A stretch of DNA of 64,000 nt, from positions 558,001 through 622,000 of the forward strand of contig NZ_CP027295.1 in the NCBI RefSeq assembly GCF_005490785.1. Reading direction: 5' to 3'. This DNA is from Brachybacterium sp. SGAir0954 (lineage in GTDB: Bacteria; Actinomycetota; Actinomycetes; Actinomycetales; Dermabacteraceae). Position numbers and translations under genes: made by a program. The notes below the pieces were generated by a model. That model was given only the letters and a program-made list of their open reading frames with translations. It did no database searches and was not told the DNA's origin. Shown in pieces: positions 44,697 to 53,504 of this stretch (position 1 is the first letter of the stretch; each line of letters starts with the position of its first letter).

Positions 44697-46217
44697 TCAG
44701 GCGGCCTGCTGCCGACGGTCCTCCCGGGCATGGCGCAGGTGCTGGACCACGGAGACCACGACGATGCCGACCAGCACGATGTACACGCCGATCGTGATCG
44801 GGCTCGAGACGAGGATCGAGGGATCCCCCTCGGAGACCGCGAGCGCGCGCCGCAGCTCCGTCTCCGCGAGCGGGCCCAGGATCACGCCGATCATGAGCGG
44901 CGCGAGCGGCATGCCGAAGCGGCGCATGAGGAAGCCGAGCACACCGAGCCCCACCAGCAGGTAGAGGTCCACGTAGGAGGAGGAGGTCGCGTACACGCCG
45001 AGCATGGCGAGCACCGTGATCCCCGCGTAGAGGTAGTGCTGGGGGATGAACAGCAGCCGCGCCCACACCGGGGCGAGCAGCATGTTCAGCAGCAGCAGCA
45101 CCACGAGGCCGATGAACAGCGAGGCCAGCAGGGTCCACACGAGCTCACCGGAGCGCTGGAAGAGCAGCGGCCCGGGCTGCATGCCGTACTGCTGGAAGGC
45201 GGCGAGCAGGATCGCGGCCGTCGCGGAGGTGGGCAGGCCCAGGGCGAGCAGGGTGCCGAGCGCTGTGCCGGCGGTCGCGTTCGCGGCGGCCTCCGGGGCG
45301 GCGAGGCCCTTGATCGACCCGCTCTTCCCGAACTCCGGGTCCTGGCGGCGGTCCGCGAGGCGCTTCTCCGTGCCGTAGGCGAGGAAGGTGGGGACCTCGG
45401 CGCCGCCCGCGGGGATCATGCCGAAGGGGGCGCCGAAGGCGCTGCCGCGCAGCCAGGCGGGCAGGGCCTTGCTGAAGTCCTGCTTCCCGATCCGGGCGAT
45501 CCCGCCGGTGGGCAGCGTGATCGAGGAGGGGTCGCGGTGGATCCGGGAGGCCGCGTGGAGCACCTCGCCGAGGGCCAGCAGGCCCACGGTGACGACGACG
45601 ATGTCGATGCCGTCGAAGAGGTTCGGGATGCCGAAGGAGTAGCGCTCGGTGCCGCTCGGGCCGTCGATGCCCACGAGGGCGAGGGCGACGCCGAGCAGCA
45701 GCGCGCCGATGCCGCGCAGCACAGACTCGGAGACCACGGAGGAGATCGCGAGGAACGCGAAGACGGCGAGGGCGAAGTACTCCGCGGGGCCGAACTCCGT
45801 CGCCATGGTGACGAGCACGGGCGAGAAGAACACGACGATCGTGGTGGAGATGAGCCCGCCGATGAACGCGCCGATCGCGGCGGTCGCGAGGGCGACGGCG
45901 GCGCGGCCGTTGCGGGCCATGCGGTGGCCCTCGAAGGTGGAGGCGATCGCGGAGGACTGCCCGGGCGTGTTCAGCAGGATGCCGGCGGTGGAGTCGCCGA
46001 ACAGACCGCCGAAGTACACGCCCGCGAACATGATGAACGCGGCGGTGGGGTCCAGGGCGAAGGTGATCGGCAGCAGCAGGGCGACGGCCATCGAGGAGCC
46101 GAGCCCCGGCAGCACGCCGACGGCGGTGCCGAGCACCGCGCCGATGAGCACGAACAGCAGGTTGTACGGGGTGAGGGCGGAGGCGAAGCCGTCCAGCAGC
46201 AGGGGGATCTGTTCCAT
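44697..46217 (-). CDS. tctA: Tripartite tricarboxylate transporter large permease TctA
   Basis: The 506-residue protein has about 12 helices, with the family signatures GVLPGLGSSMAVALLLPITF and STAGILLNTPGQ in the first half and GLPTSATAAILLAAF in the second. Its start shares one base with the tctB stop (TGATG). It moves tricarboxylates with the binding protein TctC and the small subunit TctB, driven by an ion gradient. Confidence 0.94.
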   Translation of the reverse strand: MEQIPLLLDGFASALTPYNLLFVLIGAVLGTAVGVLPGLGSSMAVALLLPITFALDPTAAFIMFAGVYFGGLFGDSTAGILLNTPGQSSAIASTFEGHRMARNGRAAVALATAAIGAFIGGLISTTIVVFFSPVLVTMATEFGPAEYFALAVFAFLAISSVVSESVLRGIGALLLGVALALVGIDGPSGTERYSFGIPNLFDGIDIVVVTVGLLALGEVLHAASRIHRDPSSITLPTGGIARIGKQDFSKALPAWLRGSAFGAPFGMIPAGGAEVPTFLAYGTEKRLADRRQDPEFGKSGSIKGLAAPEAAANATAGTALGTLLALGLPTSATAAILLAAFQQYGMQPGPLLFQRSGELVWTLLASLFIGLVVLLLLNMLLAPVWARLLFIPQHYLYAGITVLAMLGVYATSSSYVDLYLLVGLGVLGFLMRRFGMPLAPLMIGVILGPLAETELRRALAVSEGDPSILVSSPITIGVYIVLVGIVVVSVVQHLRHAREDRRQQAA

Positions 46218-46897
46218 CAGAGGGCACCTCCGAGCAGGACGGGGAGCGAGAGGCCCAGCAGGCCGCCGAACACGAGCTGGATGAAGGAGGAGAGCAGGAG
46301 GGCCACGCCGAGGTCGATCCAGGTGCGGCGGGAGCCGAGCGCCCGGGCGACGCACCAGAACAGGGCGGCGGCGGAGAGCACCCAGCCCGCCCAGGGCAGG
46401 ATCAGCACGAAGCCGACGAGGCTCGCGAGCACGTACCCGGTGGTGCGCAGGTCGCTCGCGACGGGCTTCTTCGCGGTCTCCTCCGCAGCAGGCTCGGCGG
46501 CACTGTCCGACGTCGCGGCGGTGGTGGTCGAGCCTGCTGGGCTCGCGTCCTCGGCGAGGTCGGCGACGCCGACGGCGCGGAACTCCGCGGTCCCGGTGTC
46601 GGAGAGGTCCTGGAGGAGGTCGCGGGAGATGTCGCGGCCCTCGTCGGGCAGGACCCGCTCCTCCTCGGCGTGGCGGAGCACCTCGATCGCGAGGATCACG
46701 GCGACCACGAGCAGGGCGACGCCCACGATGACGGGCACGAACTGCGGCCCGGGGGCGGAGTCGCCGAGGACGTCCATGGTCTGCGCGCCGATCAGCAGCA
46801 CGAGGCCCACGATCAGCAGGATCGCGGCCATGACCAGCTCCTTGCGGCGCCAGAGGGCACCGCGACCGGAGGCGCGGGTGGGGGTGGATGTGCTCAC
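46217..46897 (-). CDS. tctB: Tripartite tricarboxylate transporter small permease TctB
   Basis: The 226-residue protein has four helices, two before and two after a hydrophilic middle segment of about 75 residues rich in Ala, Ser, Thr and acidic residues (about 70-145). That insert is longer than in most TctB proteins. The GTG start at 46897 has GAGGAG four bases upstream. It overlaps tctA by one base. Confidence 0.88.
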   Translation of the reverse strand: MSTSTPTRASGRGALWRRKELVMAAILLIVGLVLLIGAQTMDVLGDSAPGPQFVPVIVGVALLVVAVILAIEVLRHAEEERVLPDEGRDISRDLLQDLSDTGTAEFRAVGVADLAEDASPAGSTTTAATSDSAAEPAAEETAKKPVASDLRTTGYVLASLVGFVLILPWAGWVLSAAALFWCVARALGSRRTWIDLGVALLLSSFIQLVFGGLLGLSLPVLLGGAL

Positions 46898-46905
46898 GGT
46901 GCTCC

Positions 46906-47889
46906 TCACAGCCCGAGGTCCGAGACGATGCCCCGGGCCTGCTCGGTCTCGTCGGCGATGTACTGGGCGAAGTCGTCGCCGGTGAGGAAGGAGTCCGTCC
47001 AGTCGTTGCGCTGGAGGGTGTCCTTCCACTCGTCGCTCTCGCGCATCTCGGTGATGATCGCGGTGAACTCCGCGCGGGCCTCCTCGGTGATCCCGGGGGC
47101 GGCGACGAGGCCGCGCCAGTTGGACATGGCGATGTCCACGCCGAGCTCGGTGAAGGTGGGCACGTCGATGCCGTCCAGGCGCTCCGGGGAGGAGATCGCG
47201 AGGGCGCGGAGGGTGCCCGCCTCGATCTGGTCGGAGAGCTCGTTGTACCCGGAGCTGCCGGCCGTCGTGGTGTGCGAGAGCAGGGAGTTCAGGGCCTCGC
47301 CGCCGCCGGAGTAGGCGATGTAGTTGAGGTCCTTCGGGTCGATCCCGGCGAGCTGGGCGAGGCGCCCGCTCATGAGGTGGTCGATCGAGCCGAGGGAGCC
47401 GCCGCCGATCGAGGTGCCGCGGGGGTTCTCCTTCCAGGCCGCGAGGAAGCCGTCGAGGTCCTGGATCTCGGAGTCCGCGGGGACCACGAGGGCGGCGAAG
47501 TCGTCGGCGAGGCGGGCGATGGGGACGACGTCGGCGAGGGTCGTGTCGCCCTCGTCGAGGGCGATCGCGCCGACCATGACGCCGCCGGTGACGAGCAGGG
47601 TGTCCTCGGAGCCGGTCTGGCCCACGAACTGGCTGAGGCCGATCGTGCCGCCCGCGCCGGGGATGTTCACCACCTGCACGTTGTTGACGATCGAGGCGCC
47701 GCGCAGCACCTGCTGGGCCTCGCGGGCGAAGCCGTCCCAGCCGCCGCCGGGGGCGGCGGGGGCGATCAGGGTCAGGGTGCTGCGGGCCTCGGCGCGCCCG
47801 CTGGATCCGGCGGCGCTGGCGAGGGCCGCTCCCGTGGTCACGGCGACCGCCGCCCCGAAGGCGCCATGGAGGAGGGTCCTCCGCTGCAT
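46906..47889 (-). CDS. tctC: Tripartite tricarboxylate transporter binding protein TctC
   Basis: The 327-residue protein starts with an RR-containing signal peptide (MQRRTLLHGAFGAAVAVTTG) without a lipobox. The Bug/TctC fold shows APAAPGGGWDGFAREAQQVL and the second ligand loop NIPGAGGTIGLSQF. The ligand is probably citrate, tricarballylate or a related tricarboxylate, since a TcuA-like dehydrogenase is divergently encoded. It is the first gene of the tctCBA operon. Confidence 0.9.
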   Translation of the reverse strand: MQRRTLLHGAFGAAVAVTTGAALASAAGSSGRAEARSTLTLIAPAAPGGGWDGFAREAQQVLRGASIVNNVQVVNIPGAGGTIGLSQFVGQTGSEDTLLVTGGVMVGAIALDEGDTTLADVVPIARLADDFAALVVPADSEIQDLDGFLAAWKENPRGTSIGGGSLGSIDHLMSGRLAQLAGIDPKDLNYIAYSGGGEALNSLLSHTTTAGSSGYNELSDQIEAGTLRALAISSPERLDGIDVPTFTELGVDIAMSNWRGLVAAPGITEEARAEFTAIITEMRESDEWKDTLQRNDWTDSFLTGDDFAQYIADETEQARGIVSDLGL

Positions 47890-47987
47890 GCTCCACTCTC
47901 CTCGAACATCGTCGTCCCGCCGGTCTGGCGGAGTGGTCCGGTGAGTGTATGCACGGCGAGGAAGCGGCGCGCAACACGCTTGCCGTC

Positions 47988-48024
47988 TGTTCTCTCTGGA
48001 CACACGTGTATCCATCTGAGAACA
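47988..48024. promoter_or_regulatory. Nested palindrome in the tctC/tcuA divergent region
   Basis: An inner 18-bp palindrome TGGACACACGTGTATCCA (47997-48014, one mismatched pair) lies inside an outer inverted repeat TGTTCTC (47988-47994) / GAGAACA (48018-48024). Their centres differ by only half a base. The region is 50-86 bp upstream of the dehydrogenase gene. It is the likely target of the GntR regulator at 49587, and perhaps of a second protein. Confidence 0.75.
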
Positions 48025-48073
48025 TCGGGATGCGCGACGAGGACCTGTCGCGACCGGACCGAAGGGATGCCCC

Positions 48074-49534
48074 ATGCAGCACGACGCCGACGTCATCGTG
48101 GTGGGAGGCGGCAACGCCGGCTTCAGTGCGGCCCACGCCGCCGCGGAGCGCGGCCGCTCGGTGATCGTCCTCGAGCGCGGCGAGGGCCCCACGGCCGGCG
48201 GCAACAGCTTCTTCACTGCGGGCGCCACCCGCATCGCCCACGAGGGCCTCGCCCAGCTCCAGGAGTTCGTCGAGCCGGACGACCGCCACGCCGTCTCCAC
48301 CGTCCCGCCCTACTGCGAGCAGGAGTACCTCGCGGATCTCGAGCGCGTCACCGAGGGCCGCAACGACCCGGAGCTCAGCGCCGTGCTCGTCGCCGAGGCC
48401 CAGCCCACCCTGCGCTGGCTCGCGGGCCTGGGCCTGCGCTACCGCCTCATGTACGAGCGCCAGGCCTACGCCCGGCCGGACGGCACGTACCTCTTCTGGG
48501 GCGGACTGCACGTGGGCAACGTCGGCGGCGGCGAGGGCCTCGTCGCCGATCACACCGCCGTCGCCGCGCGCCTCGGGGAGGACGTCCGCTACGGGCACCG
48601 CGCGCTCGAGCTCGTCGTCGAGGACGGCGCCGTCGTGGGCGTGGTCGCCGAGCACGCGGGCGAGCGGGTGACCCTCCGCGCCGAGTCCGTGGTCCTCGCC
48701 GCGGGCGGCTTCGAGGCGAGCGCGGAGCTGCGGGCGGAGCACCTCGGCGAGCGCTGGGCCGCCGCGAAGGTGCGCGGCACGGCCTTCAACGTCGGGGACA
48801 TGATCACCGCGGGGCTCGCCGTCGGCGCCGCGAAGGGCGGGGACTGGTCCACCTGCCACAGCGTCCAGTGGGACGCCTTCCACCCCCGCAACGAGGGCAA
48901 CCTCGAGCTCACCAACCGCCTCACCCGGCAGTCCTACCCGCTGGGGATCCTCGTGAACACCGACGGCCGGCGCTTCCTCGACGAGGGGGCGGACTTCCGC
49001 AACTACACCTACGCCAAGTACGGCAAGGTCATCCTCGAGCAGCCCGGCTCCCTCGCCTTCCAGGTGTTCGACGCCGCGACCCGGCCGCTGCTGCGCGCCG
49101 AGGAGTACGAGATGCCCGGCGTCTCCGAGCTGCGCGCGGAGACCCTCGAGGAGCTCGCCGCGCTCATGGAGGTCCCCGCGGAGCAGCTGCGCCGCACCGT
49201 CGAGGACTTCAACGCCTCGATCGTGGAGGCGCCGCTGGATCCCACGGTCAAGGACGGCAGACGTGCCGCGACCACGCCGCCGAAGTCGAACTGGGCGAGC
49301 GCGATCGCCCAGGCGCCCTTCTACGCCTACCCCGTGACCTGCGGGATCACCTTCACCTTCGGCGGGCTCAAGGGGGACACGGAGGGCCGGGTGCTCGGTG
49401 AGCAGGGCGCGCCGATCCCGGGCCTGCTCGTGTGCGGGGAGATGCTCGGCGGGCTGTTCTCCACGAACTACCCCGGCGGCTCGGGTCTCGCCGCGGGCGC
49501 CGTCCTCGGCCGCCGCGCAGGAATGATCGCGTGA
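48074..49534 (+). CDS. tcuA: FAD-dependent tricarballylate dehydrogenase-like protein (TcuA)
   Basis: The 486-residue flavoprotein is of the fumarate reductase/succinate dehydrogenase family. It has the FAD site ADVIVVGGGNAGFSAAHAA, TAGGNSFFTAG, the active-site region SQSYP-like (TRQSYPLGILVNTDGRRFLDEG), and the C-terminal STNYPGGSGLAAGAV. In Salmonella TcuA oxidises tricarballylate to cis-aconitate and TcuB reoxidises it. No tcuB-like iron-sulfur/haem gene is visible here, so another electron acceptor is needed. The divergent tctCBA would supply the substrate. Confidence 0.8.
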   Translation: MQHDADVIVVGGGNAGFSAAHAAAERGRSVIVLERGEGPTAGGNSFFTAGATRIAHEGLAQLQEFVEPDDRHAVSTVPPYCEQEYLADLERVTEGRNDPELSAVLVAEAQPTLRWLAGLGLRYRLMYERQAYARPDGTYLFWGGLHVGNVGGGEGLVADHTAVAARLGEDVRYGHRALELVVEDGAVVGVVAEHAGERVTLRAESVVLAAGGFEASAELRAEHLGERWAAAKVRGTAFNVGDMITAGLAVGAAKGGDWSTCHSVQWDAFHPRNEGNLELTNRLTRQSYPLGILVNTDGRRFLDEGADFRNYTYAKYGKVILEQPGSLAFQVFDAATRPLLRAEEYEMPGVSELRAETLEELAALMEVPAEQLRRTVEDFNASIVEAPLDPTVKDGRRAATTPPKSNWASAIAQAPFYAYPVTCGITFTFGGLKGDTEGRVLGEQGAPIPGLLVCGEMLGGLFSTNYPGGSGLAAGAVLGRRAGMIA

Positions 49535-49586
49535 GCCCCACTAGGCTCACCGCTCAGCACACCCCGCACCCGCCAGGAGGACCGGA

Positions 49587-50258
49587 ATGAGTGGTCGTCA
49601 CGACCGCGAGAGCATCTTCGCGCTCCTGCACGCGGAGATCCTCGACGGAACCCTCGCCCCCGGCACGCCCCTGCGCGAGGTGGCGCTCGCGGAGCGCTTC
49701 GAGGTCTCCCGCACCCCCGTGCGGGACGCCCTGTCCCGCCTCGAGCAGGCGGGCCTGCTCACCCGCGCCCAGCGGGGCCTCGAGGTGCAGAGCGTGGACC
49801 CGCAGACGATCATGCAGGTCTACGACGCGCGCATCCTGCTCGAGGAGCAGGTCGCAGGGGACGCGGCCCTGCAGCGCACGGTGAGCGACGTGCTGCGCAT
49901 CGAGGCCCTGCTCGAGCGGGACCGCGCGCTCACCGCCCGGGACGACGCCGCGCTCATCCGCGCGAACCTCGAGTTCCACCACGCCGTGTGGACGGCGAGC
50001 CACAACCCGGTGCTGCAGGACCTGCTCGCCCAGCTCTCCCGCCACCTCGTCCACGCCCCCCATTCGACGCTCACCGTCGAGGGCCGCTGGGAGCAGGCGC
50101 TCGAGGAGCACGCCCGGCTCGTCGCCGCGATCTCCGCGCGGGACGTGGACGCCGCCCGCGCGACCGCCCGTGCGCACTTCGAGACCGCCCGCGCGATCCG
50201 CCTGGACCTGTTGCGCGCCTCCGCGCGCGAGGAGACCACGGCCTCCGCCGCCGGCTGA
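49587..50258 (+). CDS. GntR-family regulator, FCD subfamily (tct/tcu locus)
   Basis: The 223-residue protein has a winged helix (TPLREVALAERFEVSRTPVR) and an FCD domain with likely metal-binding residues (D of DARILLEE; H in LEFHHAVW; H in EEHARL and ARAHFETA). FCD regulators often sense di- and tricarboxylates, which fits the neighbours. AGGAGG precedes the ATG by seven bases. It follows the dehydrogenase by 52 bp and may be co-transcribed. Confidence 0.87.
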   Translation: MSGRHDRESIFALLHAEILDGTLAPGTPLREVALAERFEVSRTPVRDALSRLEQAGLLTRAQRGLEVQSVDPQTIMQVYDARILLEEQVAGDAALQRTVSDVLRIEALLERDRALTARDDAALIRANLEFHHAVWTASHNPVLQDLLAQLSRHLVHAPHSTLTVEGRWEQALEEHARLVAAISARDVDAARATARAHFETARAIRLDLLRASAREETTASAAG

Positions 50259-50280
50259 CCTCGTGCGCACCGCGCGCACG

Positions 50281-50316
50281 TCGGCGCCGGCAGGTCCGAG
50301 GACCCGCCGGCGCCGA
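50281..50316. terminator. Hairpin between the GntR gene and aceB
   Basis: TCGGCGCCGGC (50281-50291) pairs with 50306-50316, and GGTCC pairs with GGACC inside, with one opposing mismatch. It stands between convergent genes. Confidence 0.78.
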
Positions 50317-50327
50317 GGTGCTCCGGC

Positions 50328-51977
50328 TCAGCTGAGGAAGCGGTCGTAGGCGGCGTTGGTGAGGAAGGCCGGGAAGTCCTCGCCGAGGACGGCGTCCCGC
50401 AGCAGCTCGGCGGCGTCGGCCGCGCGGCTGCCCTCCTCGCGGCCCATCTCCTCCGCGTAGCGCTCGATGAGGAACTCGACCTTCTCGCGCACCACGGGCA
50501 TCCCGTCGGCCGTGGTCATGCCCTGGTTGATCCACAGCCACAGCTGCGAGCGGGAGATCTCGGCGGTCGCGGCGTCCTCCATGAGGTGGTCGATCGCCGC
50601 GGCGCCCTGGCCGCGGAGCCAGCTGTCGAGGTAGCGCAGCGCGACCCGCACGTTCTGGCGGACCCCGGTCTCGGTGATCGCGGCGCCCTCCACGGACATG
50701 TCCAGCAGGTCCTCCGCGGTGACGTGCACGTCCTCGCGCAGGCGGTGTCGCTGGTCCGGGTCGGTGCCGAGCACGGCGTCGAACTCCGCCTGCGCGGCGG
50801 GCACGAGGTCCGGGTGCGCCACCCAGGTGCCGTCGAAGCCGTCGGTCGCCTCGCGGCGCTTGTCCTCGGAGACCATCTCGAGCGCCTGCCGGGTGACCTC
50901 CGGGTCGCGGCGGTCCGGGATGAAGGCGCTCATGCCGCCGATCGCGTGGGCCCCGCGCTGGTGGCAGGTGCTCACCAGCAGCTCCGTGTACGCCCGCATG
51001 AACGGGACGGACATGGTGAGCTCGCCGCGGTCCGGCAGCACGCGGCGGCGGCCGCGGTCGCGGAACATCTTGATGACGCTGAAGAGGTAGTCCCAGCGGC
51101 CCGCGTTCAGGCCCGCGCAGTGGTCGCGCAGCTCGTAGAGGATCTCCTCCATCTCGAAGGCCGCGGGGAGGGTCTCGATGAGCACCGTCGCGCGGATCGT
51201 GCCGTGCTCGAGGCCCAGCTCCCGCTCGGTCTCCGTGAACACCTCGTCCCAGAGCCGCGCCTCCTGGTGGGACTCGAGCTTGGGGAGGTAGAAGTACGGG
51301 CCGCGGCCGCGCTCGATCAGCTCGCGGGCGTTGTGGAAGGCGTAGAGGCCGAAGTCCACGAGGCCGGCGACGGCCCGCCCGGTGCGGCCGCGGGGGCAGG
51401 TGTAGCGCAGGTGCGCCTCGCTCAGGTGCCAGCCGCGGGGGCGCAGCACGATCGTCGGGGTCTCCTCGCCGAGGCGGTACTCCTTGCCCTGCGGGGAGGT
51501 GAAGTCGATCTGCCGACGGATCGCGTCGAACAGGTTCACCTGCCCGCCGACGATGTTCTCCCAGGTGGGGCTGAGGGCGTCCTCGTGGTCGGCGAGCCAG
51601 ACGCGGGCGCCGGAGTTCATGGCGTTGATCGCCATCTTCCGGTCGGTGGGGCCGGTGATCTCCACGCGGCGGTCCTCGAGGCCGGGGCCGGGGCCCGCGA
51701 CCCTCCAGCCCGGGTCCTCGCGGATCGCGGCGGTCTCGGGGAGGAAGTCGAACATGGAGCCCGCGCCGATCGCGTCGCGGCGCAGCTCGCGGGTGCGCAG
51801 CAGCTGGTAGCGGCGGTTCTCGTAGAGGTCGTGGAGGTGGGCGACGAAGTCGAGCGCCTCGGGGGTGAGGATCTCGTCGAACCGGTCGTGCATCGGGCCC
51901 AGCACGGTGAGCGTGCCGCGGGGCTCGTCGCCCCGCTCGGTGGTGGTGGTCGTGGTGCGGTCCTGGGTGATGGTCAT
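50328..51977 (-). CDS. aceB: Malate synthase A
   Basis: The 549-residue protein is of malate synthase A type (no long insert of the G type). Signatures: ARVWLADHEDALSPTWENI, LRPRGWHLSEAHLRY, the catalytic-site region TVLIETLPAAFEMEEILYEL, and GRWDYLFSVIKMFR. It condenses glyoxylate and acetyl-CoA to malate. It lies 53 bp downstream of aceA in the same operon. The start has AGGAGC upstream. Confidence 0.96.
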   Translation of the reverse strand: MTITQDRTTTTTTERGDEPRGTLTVLGPMHDRFDEILTPEALDFVAHLHDLYENRRYQLLRTRELRRDAIGAGSMFDFLPETAAIREDPGWRVAGPGPGLEDRRVEITGPTDRKMAINAMNSGARVWLADHEDALSPTWENIVGGQVNLFDAIRRQIDFTSPQGKEYRLGEETPTIVLRPRGWHLSEAHLRYTCPRGRTGRAVAGLVDFGLYAFHNARELIERGRGPYFYLPKLESHQEARLWDEVFTETERELGLEHGTIRATVLIETLPAAFEMEEILYELRDHCAGLNAGRWDYLFSVIKMFRDRGRRRVLPDRGELTMSVPFMRAYTELLVSTCHQRGAHAIGGMSAFIPDRRDPEVTRQALEMVSEDKRREATDGFDGTWVAHPDLVPAAQAEFDAVLGTDPDQRHRLREDVHVTAEDLLDMSVEGAAITETGVRQNVRVALRYLDSWLRGQGAAAIDHLMEDAATAEISRSQLWLWINQGMTTADGMPVVREKVEFLIERYAEEMGREEGSRAADAAELLRDAVLGEDFPAFLTNAAYDRFLS

Positions 51978-52030
51978 CGTTCTGCTCCTGCTCGGGAGGT
52001 GGGGCCGGATGGTCGGGGGCCGGCGGGCGC

Positions 52031-53347
52031 TCAGTGGAACTGGGCGGTCTCGGTGGAGCCGGCGAGGGCGAGGGTGCTGCTGCCCGGGTTCAGCGCGGTC
52101 GCGACCCGGTCGAAGTACCCGGTGCCCACCTCGGCCTGGTGGCGATGGGCGGTGAAGCCGGCGGCGGCGGAGGCGAACTCCGCCTCCTGCAGGTCGACGA
52201 AGGCGCTCATCTGGCGCTCCTCGTAGCCCCGGGCCAGCTCGAACATGCCGTGGTTGAGGGAGTGGAACCCGGCGAGGGTGATGAACTGGAAGGCGTAGCC
52301 CATGGCGGCGAGCTCGCGCTGGAAGCGGGCGATCTCGTCGTCGTCGAGGTGGCGCTTCCAGTTGAAGCTGGGCGAGCAGTTGTAGGCGAGGCGCTGCTCG
52401 GGGAAGTCCGCGTGGATCCGCTCGGCGAAGGCGCGGGCCAGCTCGAGGTCCGGCTCCGCGGACTCCACCCACAGCAGGTCCGCGTAGGGGGCGTAGGCGA
52501 GGCCGCGGGCGATGACGGGCTCGATGCCCGGTCGCACCTCGTAGAAGCCCTCCGCGGTGCGCTCCCCGGTGAGGAACTCGCGGTCCCGCTCGTCGATGTC
52601 GCTGGTCAGCAGGTTCGCGGCGAGGGCGTCGGTGCGGGCGATGATGACGGAGGGCACGCCGGCGACGTCCGCGGCGAGGCGGGCGGCGTTCAGGGTGCGC
52701 ACGTGCTGGGAGGTCGGGATGAGGACCTTGCCGCCCATGTGCCCGCACTTCTTCTCGCTCGCGAGCTGGTCCTCCCAGTGCACGCCCGCGGCGCCCGCCT
52801 CGATCATCGAGAGCATGAGCTCGTAGGCGTTCAGCGGGCCGCCGAACCCGGCCTCGGCGTCGGCGACGACGGGCGCGAGCCAGTCGCGGCTCGTGGTGCC
52901 GGTCTCCGCGTGCTCGATCTGGGCGGCGCGCATGAGCGCATTGTTGATGCGCCGCACGACGTGGGGCACCGAGTTGGCTGGGTAGAGGGACTGGTCGGGG
53001 TAGGTCTTGCCGGAGAGGTTCGCGTCGGCCGCGACCTGCCAGCCGGAGAGGTAGATGGCCTTGAGGCCGGCGCGCACCTGCTGCACGGCCTGGTTGCCGG
53101 TGAGGGCGCCGAGCGCCCGGACCCAGCGGGTGGGGTCCTCGGCGTTCTCCTCGACGAGCTGCCAGAGGGTCTCGGCCCCGCGGCGGGCGAGGGTGTGCTC
53201 CTCGCGGACGGGGCCGGCGAGGGAGAGGACGTCCTCCGCGGTGTGGTCCCGGCGGACGCCGCGCCAGCGGGGGTCCACCTCCCAGGAGGCGGCGAGCTCG
53301 GCGGCGGTGACGTCCTGGTCTCCGTGGCGACGGGTGAACTGGTCCAT
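52031..53347 (-). CDS. aceA: Isocitrate lyase
   Basis: The 438-residue protein has the signature [13 protein letters not shown] with the catalytic Cys, [17 protein letters not shown] and [13 protein letters not shown]. It splits isocitrate to glyoxylate and succinate, the first step of the glyoxylate shunt, needed for growth on acetate, fatty acids or other C2 sources. It is divergent from a RamB-type regulator with palindromes between them. Confidence 0.97.
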   Translation of the reverse strand: MDQFTRRHGDQDVTAAELAASWEVDPRWRGVRRDHTAEDVLSLAGPVREEHTLARRGAETLWQLVEENAEDPTRWVRALGALTGNQAVQQVRAGLKAIYLSGWQVAADANLSGKTYPDQSLYPANSVPHVVRRINNALMRAAQIEHAETGTTSRDWLAPVVADAEAGFGGPLNAYELMLSMIEAGAAGVHWEDQLASEKKCGHMGGKVLIPTSQHVRTLNAARLAADVAGVPSVIIARTDALAANLLTSDIDERDREFLTGERTAEGFYEVRPGIEPVIARGLAYAPYADLLWVESAEPDLELARAFAERIHADFPEQRLAYNCSPSFNWKRHLDDDEIARFQRELAAMGYAFQFITLAGFHSLNHGMFELARGYEERQMSAFVDLQEAEFASAAAGFTAHRHQAEVGTGYFDRVATALNPGSSTLALAGSTETAQFH

Positions 53348-53369
53348 GATGGCCTCCTTCGGCCGCAGC

Positions 53370-53427
53370 GTTGCGGGGGAACACCGGTGAACTTCACCGG
53401 GTGCTCACACTCTGGTGCCCCCGCAAC
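53370..53427. promoter_or_regulatory. Inverted repeats in the aceA promoter region
   Basis: CCGGTGAACTTCACCGG (53384-53400) is a perfect 17-bp palindrome. It is framed by GTTGCGGGGG (53370-53379) and its inverted copy CCCCCGCAAC (53418-53427). All lie within 80 bp upstream of aceA. Corynebacterial RamB sites have a TTTGC/GCAAA core; TTGCGG/CCGCAA here is similar but not identical. Confidence 0.65.
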
Positions 53428-53450
53428 CCCCTGCGAAGGGGAGATTCCGA

Positions 53451-53484
53451 AGAACTTTCCCCGAAGTTCTGTCCTGGAGAACTT
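53451..53484. promoter_or_regulatory. Three AGAACTT half-sites in front of ramB
   Basis: AGAACTT (53451-53457) and its inverted copy AAGTTCT (53464-53470) form an inverted repeat with a 6-base spacer. A third AGAACTT (53478-53484) follows. They end 20 bp before the ramB start, a position suited to autoregulation. The core GAACTT also occurs in the 53384-53400 palindrome. Confidence 0.6.
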
Positions 53485-53504
53485 CCACGTGGCACCCTGC
53501 CTCC

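Noticed and set aside
50328-53384. A single 1018-codon minus-strand frame joining aceA and aceB as a fusion protein.
   Set aside because: The aceA part of that frame is out of register with the real aceA protein; two separate genes with their own ribosome sites explain all motifs.
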